Below the pieces are notes generated by a model that was given only the letters and a program-made list of their open reading frames with translations, searched no databases and was not told the DNA's origin. From Arachis hypogaea (Eukaryota; Streptophyta; Magnoliopsida; Fabales; Fabaceae): a DNA stretch of 64,000 nt. The stretch lies in contig NC_092052.1 of NCBI RefSeq assembly GCF_003086295.3, positions 74,083,559 to 74,147,558 of the forward strand. Direction: 5' to 3'. A program made the position numbers and the translations under genes. This document shows, piece after piece, positions 57,053-64,000 of the stretch (its first letter is position 1; each line of letters opens with the position of its first letter).

Positions 57053-58533
57053 TCTATATTGTGCTTAATTGTGCGGTTTTATCAAATCTTTACCCACTTA
57101 TTCATATGATTAGCATGCATTTATAATTCCTTCCTAAAAATACTTCATGGTTGAAAACTTGCTTTCTAGAGACTTTTAATTTTGTATTTTAATTCTCCTT
57201 TATTCCATTCGATGCCGTGATCTGTGTGTTAAGTGTCTCAGGCTTTATAGGACATGAATAAGTTGGAGATTAGAAAGGAAGCTTGCAAAAAATGGAAGGA
57301 ACACAAGAAATTGAGGAGATGACCAGCGAGAAGTGACGCGGACGCATGGCTCACGCGATCGCGCGACATAGAGAAAATTGCAGTGACGCGGGCGCATTGC
57401 TCACGCGACCGCGCGGATTGGAAACTGCACAAGTGACGCGAAGGCGTGGACGACGCGCACGCATGGCAAGGCAAAACGCTGGATGACGCGAACGCCTAGA
57501 TGACGCGATCGCATGACATGCGCGATTTGCAGAATCTGCAAAATTCGCTGGGGGCAATTTTGGGCCCTGTTTTGACCCAATTTTCGGCCCAGAAAAGCAG
57601 ATTAGAGCCAGGGAACATGCAGAGACCAGAGGACAACATTCATTTCGCATAATTTTAGTTTTAGATATGATTTTACTCCTCCTTTAGGTTTCTCTCTACA
57701 CATTCATAGTTCTTAGGATTTTGATTTTATTGCTTCTTGGTCTGGGATATTGAGAAGAGTTATTACTTCCGTCAAAACTTCGTCATTCTAGTTTGTTTCC
57801 TTACTTGTCACTTACTCTTCCATGTCCTTTACTTACTCAGAATTATTATTAGATTATTTTTAGAATTTATTAATACAAGAACTATTTTTATTTTTAATCG
57901 ATCCTTTTGATTATTATTTATCATGTCTTTCAATATTTCCCTTTCTTATTTTGTGGATTTTACGATCATAATGAGCGAGTAGTTCTACAACTTGATTGGG
58001 AGTTGATTGACAGGAGGACCTTGAGTTGGATGCTCAAGAGTAAAATTATAGTTGGGTTTCGCGTTGGGTCGCCCTCTAATCACTGACACTAGTCCTTCCC
58101 AAGGGAGAGGATTAGAACTTGTGAATAGAAATTGACTTCCAACTTGCTTAACTTTCCTTTACCTGGTAAAGGATAACTAAGCAGGCAACCTTTAATTATC
58201 ACTTTTATCTTGAGAGAACTCCATTAAGGATAGGGCTTCCAACTAATCTACTCTCGGTCAAGGTTTTTATTTAAATTACATAAATTCCCTGATTTAATTT
58301 CCTGTTTATCAACTCAAACCATTTTTTTAGAAAATATCTGATTAATAAAATAGCACATCTTTCTGCAACTCGTTGGGAGACGACCTGGAATTCATACTCC
58401 CAGTATTTTAATTTTAATTTTGTGACAACCACTTCTAAATTGATAAATAGATTTTCGGTTGGTTAAGAACTGTACTTGCAACGTATCTCTTATAACAATT
58501 TCTTAACTCGCCAATTTCCGCCACGTCACTGTC

Positions 58534-60770
58534 TCACACAGAAGTCGCGCAATAAATAAACACCCGATCACGAAGTCAGAATGTTTTTTCGAATTGGAAA
58601 ACAGCTCAATGAGTATTACGTATCGCGGTCTCTATCGAGTAATTCTTAAGTAGGTGTCCCCACCTCACTGGCTAGGCGGTCTTATCTTCGTACTACCAGG
58701 TGGCCAACTTGCAATATTGGGTCTTTTTCTTCTTTGGGGTACAGTACAGTAGTCTTCTGCTCACGTCGCTCACCCGTACGCTGCCATGATATAGCTCAAG
58801 AGATTTTCTTATCTTAGCTTCACAACCTCTAATACCATGTTACCCAAACTTTCATTAATTTTCATAAGTCTTTTATATTCTTATTTAACCTAGAAGCAAT
58901 ACTCTACTTTATTATCATTATATCTTTTTATAAGGACCATTTAATCCCTAGGACATATTAACCATTTTAGACTTTACTTCCATAACTATCATAATTAATT
59001 ATCCTAGTGTTAATTACTAACCAAGTTATTAACATACACTTTAGTTTACCATATTAACCCTAAATCTCTTACTAATACCTACCTTACCCTTTTTAATCGA
59101 AGGTGATACCTATTCTTTAGGTTCTTGAATTCTTACCCTAGTTTTACCTTCTTACCTTTAGTTATTTGTTAAGATCTTTTCCTAGGCTCAACCTTCATCT
59201 TATCTTTCAACTTGAACCTAGTTAGATTATATAAAATTCCATTATTAACCCTAGGACTTATATTTCATGCTTCTAGTCCTAACTCCATTAATTACATAAT
59301 TAACCCTATTAATTATCTAACTTTCCTAAGTGTCACTCTGGAAACATCATACAATTTTCCTGGGATCATACTCTAGGTTTTAATCTCTCTTCCTCATTCT
59401 TTTCACTTCTTTTCTTAATTATCTCTCTAATAATTTATTTTAAGATTTATGCTTATATCTTAGTGTCTTTTATGATTATGAAGCTCCACCCCAAGTGCAT
59501 TTCAATGTTCGGCCAAATTTATACATTTGGGCATAGCCCTTATGTTCACAATTGGCATTCATTCACAATTCAAGAATGCATTTCATCATAAAATTATCAT
59601 ACATATAACTCTTGCATTATTCGCTTTCAAAGAGGGCATTCACACATCAAAAATTAGGAATAGAGATCAAACAAACATTATCACCCTTACTTTATCCTTG
59701 TTGTTCACTCTAGAGTACGTTAGAAATACTAGATTTCCCAAATAAAGACAACTACACAATTAATGGAAACATAAGGCTTATAGCCGAGATTTAGGAGCAA
59801 TAGAGGAATCGAGATGCAACTTCTTTTAGCCCTTGAAATGCTAGCCTCCAACCATGCTCCTTGAGGTTCTTAGGGATGATTATCCAAATCAAGAAGAGAA
59901 CAAGATGACCTCTCATAAAGGCTCTTCAAAACCGAAAAGAAAGGAGAGAAAAGTGGAGAATTAAACTAGGAATCTTGATTCTTGAAATAGTGATGAAATG
60001 CTCCTTGAATTAGTGTAGAGAAAGTGTATGGAATCAACACAAATGTTTACTCTTTTTTTCTCCCAAAGCTTTGGCTTCTCCTTTTCTCTTTCTCTCTAAT
60101 TTCTTTTCTTTTTCACTTGCTAAATATGCTTAGTGTAGTGTGAAGAGTAATTAATGAAGTGGTGGAAAGAAATACTTCATTAAAGAGAACAAGAGTAGAT
60201 AAGATGGTAATTAATGTGCTTAGTCACTACTTAGTCATAACTTACTATTCGATCTTATCCTAATGTCTAGAGATAATTACCTTAGGTAAAAGTGGATAAG
60301 ATAGTAATTAATGCACCTAATCATATCCTAGTCATGGCTTAGTTGTAGGTCTTATCCTAATTGTTATGGATAATCATCTTAGGTGTTAAGTAATGAAGAG
60401 GGGTGGAGGGAGAGAGAATTCGGTTAAGAGAGAGAAAAAGGAAAAAAGATCATAAGGCTTAGGTGTATCCTACTAGGATTAGGAGCATGTTTACCACATG
60501 GTAAAAATATGAGTGCTAGAAAAATACTTTAGGAAATAATGCATAAACATGAGGCTTAGATCCTTTCATGGAAAATAGGAAAGAGAATCATAAAAACTCA
60601 TTAACTAGCTTCTATGATTTTTCGTAAAGATCATAATTAATCCAATTTGTGATGTATTCACATCTTTAGTATTTCTCCTTCATGATTTTATTTGATTTAT
60701 TAAGAATTCTTATTGAATAGGCAATGGTTTCATCGTTAAAATGAGCATTACTTTGATTTAGTTGAATCCA
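58534..60770 (-). repeat. Right portion of F2, unresolved
   Basis: AT-rich LTR-like DNA. A second partial unit (TCTCACACAGAAGTCGCGC) pairs with TCTCACACGAAAGTCATGCC left of the insertion, suggesting a short tandem repeat that D entered. Two related 60-100 bp phrases around 60200-60390 (AGTAGATAAGATGGTAATTAATG and AGTGGATAAGATAGTAATTAATG) form an internal duplication. No genes. Confidence 0.5.
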
Positions 60771-60779
60771 TCGATTACA

Positions 60780-62201
60780 AAAAAACTTGGAATAAAAACA
60801 GACATAATAGAGAAGAAAAGAGGATAGAAAGCAACAAGTAGGAAGCTCCTGTAATGACCAGAATACTCTTTATGATAAATAGAAATCTCTTTGGAAACAT
60901 AGGGCAAGGGGCGTGCAACATGGGAAAGACCACGTACCACGTTGGAGAAGAAAAGGGATTTGTGTGTACGCATACGTGTTTGCGTACGCACAAGCACAGA
61001 TAATTTGCCTATCATGCGTATGCACGGACTTCACCTTTTCACGTGGAATGTGAGAGATTTCACATGGGACGTGGAAGATTTCACGTAGGATGTGGCAATT
61101 GTGTGCACACATGAATGTGTGCGTACACACAAAGAGAAAATTTCAGGCAATTGCGCGTATGCACAAGTGGAATTTCACGTGGGACATAGAATTCTTCATG
61201 TATAATGCCAGGACCCAAAGAAGCAACAATTGAGCAAGATAAGGCCACGTACAACGTAGCATCCTTCACGTGGTACGTGGGCTTTACAGAGAGCAAATCC
61301 ATACAAGGTTGGACTTTACGCGGCAGGAATCCTCACGTGGGACGTGGGAGTCTTAGGCACCTTCCAGGGCTTCAAACAAAGCCATCCTATCTCCAATTGT
61401 TCAACCTTTACATAATCAATCAAAACCCTACCAATGATGGCATTAATTGAGTATTGCAAAAAATTAAGGAAGAGATCTATATGGAGAAGAAAACAATTAT
61501 GAAAGAGAATTGATTTTACTTTAGTTCTGATTCTGTTTGAGTTTGAAATTTGAATTTGTTTTCTAAGGTTAGTATATAAGGGAAGAGGGCACTAACCTCT
61601 GTTCTTCTTCGGTAGTTTCTAGTTCTGATAATTAAGGATTTTTCTGAAGAACATGAGCAACTAATTCTCCTTGGTTGAAGTTAGGAGCTCTGTTGATTCC
61701 ATGGTTTAATATAATAGCTTTTCTACCTTTAATTTATGCATTGATTCCTTCTCAAGAAAAAGGTTTTCATTCTTCATCTCAAAGGGTTTGAATGTGTTGA
61801 AAAATAATTCTTCTCTGATTTGAATTCTTTTAACCTCTTGGAAAAGTTGATTAATTGAATTAAGCTTGAAAACCGATTTTCATAAATCTTACGTTTTGAA
61901 ACTGGAATTGAATTAGTGAACGTGCGTAACTCTTTACTTAAATAATTGACTAAGGGATTAGCGATTAATTAGATTAAAGAGAAATTAAATAACCAAGGGA
62001 TTGGAGTTTGATTACTAACGGTTTGCCATAGAAGTATCTTTGCATGATTAAGATGGAAAGTCAAAAGTATTAATACAGAAGTTTTATCATCTCCAAAACC
62101 TTAACTTTCTTAATCATATCATCTTTTCAATACTCACTGTTTCTTTTTGTTTACTTGCTGTTTACGTTTCAAGTGCTCAAAAACCTAATTTGGTTGTCTG
62201 A
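60780..62201 (+). repeat. J: LTR-like segment cut by element H
   Basis: Same architecture as the other LTRs: a CpG/dyad-rich upstream part (60955-61345), a TATA box (TATATAAG, 61573-61580), then a long leader-type half with GGGATTAGCGATTAATTAG and similar text. It ends where the LTR of H begins. The start is not certain. It matches none of the A-H LTRs closely, so it is probably a further family. Confidence 0.45.
60960..61345 (+). repeat. Mixed dyad and CACGTGGGACGTGG repeats in J
   Basis: Two motif types are interleaved: TGTGCGTACACACA-like dyads (about 60961, 60978, 61012, 61098, 61118 and 61153), and TTTCACGTGGGACGTGG-like repeats at roughly 23-bp steps (61038-61095), recurring at 61173, 61268 and 61333. 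The latter contain the CACGTG core bound by many plant bHLH and bZIP factors. Confidence 0.65.
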
Positions 62202-64000
62202 TGGTACACGAAATTGTGATCATCAACAATGGCGCCAAAGGACTTGGAGCTCTTAAACGTGAATCACACTTTGTCACAATTCTGCACAACTAACCAGCAA
62301 GTGCACTGGGTCGTCCAAGTAATACCTCACGTGAGTAAGGGTCGATCCCACGGAGACTGTCGGCTTGAAGCAAGCTATGGTCACCTTGTAAATCTCAGCC
62401 AGGCGGATTCAGATGGTAATGGAGAATTGATAATTACAAGATAAATAAAACATAAAATAAAGATAGAGATACTTATGTAATTCTTTGGTTGGAAGTTCAG
62501 ATAAGCGTATGAAGATGCTTTATTCCTCCTGAACCTCTGCTTTCCTATTGCCTTCTTCCAATCATTCATACTCCTTTCCATGGAAAGCTTTATGTTGGGC
62601 ATCACCGTTGTCAATGGCTACTTCCCGTCCTCTCAGTGAAAATGTTCCAAATGCATTGTCACTGCACGGCTAATCATCTGTCGGTTCTCGATCATGTTGG
62701 AATAGGATCCATTGATCCTTTTGCATCTGTCACACGCCCAACAATCGCGAGTTTGAAGCTCGTCACTGTCATCCCTTCCCAGATCCTACTTAGAATACCA
62801 CCGACAAGGTTTAGACGTTCCGGATCTCAGGAATGGCCGCCAATAATTCTAGCCTATACCACGAAGGTTCCAATCTTAGATTAGAAACCCAAGAGATACA
62901 CATTCAAGCTTGTTTGCATGTAGAACGGAAGTGGTTGTCAGTCACGCGTTCATAGGTGAGAATGGTGATGAGTGTCACATAATCATCACATTCATCATGT
63001 TCTTGGGTGCGAATGAATATCTTGGAGAAGAAATAGACTTGAGTTGAATAGAAAAACAATAGTACTTGTATTAATTCATGAAGAACAGCAGAGCTCCACA
63101 CCTTAATCTATGGTGTGTAGAAACTCCACCGTTGAAAATACAAATGTGATAATGGAGGTCATTGGCTTCGGCCCCAGAGAGGGAATTTGAAGAACCAAGA
63201 TGAAAATACAATAGTAAAATGTCCTATTTATAGAGAACTAGTAGCCTAGGGTTTACAGAAATAAGTAATTAATGCAGAAATGTTCTTCCGGACCCACTTG
63301 GTGTGTGCTTGGGCTGAGAATTGAAGCTTTCACATGTAGAGACTTTTTTTGGAGTTAAATGCCAGCTTTTGTGCCAGTTTGGGCATTTAACTCCAGCTTT
63401 TGTGCCAGTTCTGGCGTTAAACGCCAGAATTCTTGAGCTGACTTGGAACGCCATTTTCGGCCATCAAATATTGAGCAAAGTATAGACTATTATATATTTC
63501 TGGAAATCCCAGGATGTCTAATTTCCAACGCAATTGAGAGCGTGCCAATTGGGCTTCTGTAGCTCCAGAAAATCAACTTTGAGTGCAGGGAGGTTAGAAT
63601 CCAACAACATCTGCAGTCCTTTTTCAGCCTCTGAATCATATTTTTGCTCAGGTCCCTCAATTTCAGCCAGAAAATACCTGAAATCACATAAAAATACACA
63701 AACTCATAGTAAAGTCCAGAAATGTGAATTTTAAATAAAAACTAATAAAAACATAATAAAAACTAACTAAAACATACTAAAAACATACTAAAAACAATGC
63801 CAAAAAGCGTATAAATTATCCACTCATCATAACACCAAACTTAAATTGTTGCTTGTCCCCAAGCAACTGAAAATCATATAAGATAAAAAGAATAGAATGT
63901 ACAATAAATTCCAAAAACATCTATGAAGATCAGTATTAATTAGATGAGCGGGGCTTTTAGCTTTTTGCTTCTGAACAGTTTTGGCATCTCACTTTATCCC
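62202..64000 (-). mobile_element. Element H: A/B/E-family LTR element, extends beyond the window
   Basis: The 3' LTR (62202-63829, 1,628 bp) starts TGGTACAC after TCTGA and ends ACTCATCA. It is followed by the family's 3' untranslated text, starting with AACACCAAACTTAAATTG. The body and 5' LTR lie outside the window. The dyads in its LTR start at 63349, 63380 and 63411, again 31 bp apart. Confidence 0.85.

Larger units (their letters stand above)
46555..58528 (+). mobile_element. D: solo LTR of the C family, split by element E
   Basis: Begins TGATAAACCACTATTTTATGG (46555-46580) and, after element E, continues 57058-58528, ending CGCCACGTCA. The target duplication is CTGTC (46550-46554 and 58529-58533). 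The two parts total about 1,497 bp, the size of the C LTRs (1,490 and 1,523). The C-type dyad array is at about 57334-57510 (GTGACGCGGACGCATGG, CACGCGATCGCGCG). No internal region exists, so it is a solo LTR. Confidence 0.9.
45186..60770 (-). mobile_element. F2: Tekay/Del-like LTR, split by nested elements, right end lost
   Basis: Starts TGTAACGATCC right after GGTAT in the LINE, and shares layout and short text with F1: ATATGAGCCTG near the start and CATGAGCTCATGTGTCGGTTT at 46435. It is interrupted by solo LTR D (target CTGTC) and resumes at 58534. The continuation keeps the theme of F1's end, such as a TTCGGCCAAA phrase near 59510, but I cannot find a GTTACA end with GGTAT. It fades by about 60770 and may be truncated by J. 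Confidence 0.6.

Overview
The window looks like heterochromatic, transposon-packed nuclear DNA from a legume, most likely peanut (Arachis). That call is an inference from remembered peanut repeats: arrays of the palindrome CTGGCGTTTAACGCCAG inside Ty3/gypsy-like LTRs. The sequence itself shows AT-rich DNA, tRNA-Asp-type primer-binding sites (TGGCGCCGTTGCCGGGGA) and plant LTR, LINE, hAT and MITE-like pieces. I found no host protein-coding gene, tRNA gene or rRNA gene. Every protein-coding segment I recognise is transposon-derived, and nearly all are broken.

Layout. 1-2709: flank with a MITE-like inverted-repeat element (168-522) and unassigned AT-rich DNA. 2710-5583: element A (+), one LTR plus leader, cut off. 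5584-19483: element B (-) of the same family, with gag and a second ORF (ORF2); a 3.9 kb solo LTR, F1 (9360-13298), sits inside ORF2. 19484-45185: a decayed LINE (+) broken by LTR-like S (19797-21324) and by X (21601-44551), a ~3.1 kb Tekay/Del-like solo LTR. X carries two further insertions: G (22022-30097), itself hit by a hAT fragment, and C (32098-43897). 45186-~60770: F2, a second Tekay/Del-like LTR (-), split by solo LTR D (C family), which is split by E (46581-57052, -, same family as A/B). ~60780-62201: LTR-like J (+). 62202-64000: element H (-, A/B/E family), running off the window. Most insertions have legible 5-bp target duplications (TGATG, ATATG, TTATT, GTTAT, CTGTC, TCTAT), so the order of events can be read.

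How the parts fit. The structured elements (B, E, C, G) have LTRs, a primer-binding site and a downstream ORF2, but none encodes a complete polymerase. B and E have gag (E also a retropepsin) and no RT/RNase H/integrase; C has an internally deleted pol; G has a different first ORF. All must have been moved by partners. ORF2 of B/E, C and G looks homologous, with shared EFYxN and STxxxxxxxxAVLLWxIL-like blocks, and resembles the putative plant transposon protein family (PF20167-like).

The most interesting signal is a two-site array system. Each family carries CpG-rich dyad repeats both in the LTR and upstream of ORF2. The dyad sequence is family-specific, and so is the spacing: 31 bp in A/B/E/H, alternating 17/33 bp in C, and about 20/31 bp in G. 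I propose, as inference only, that these are binding-site arrays of a rapidly diverging element-encoded or host factor, possibly ORF2 itself, by analogy with the VANC anti-silencing proteins of Arabidopsis VANDAL transposons.
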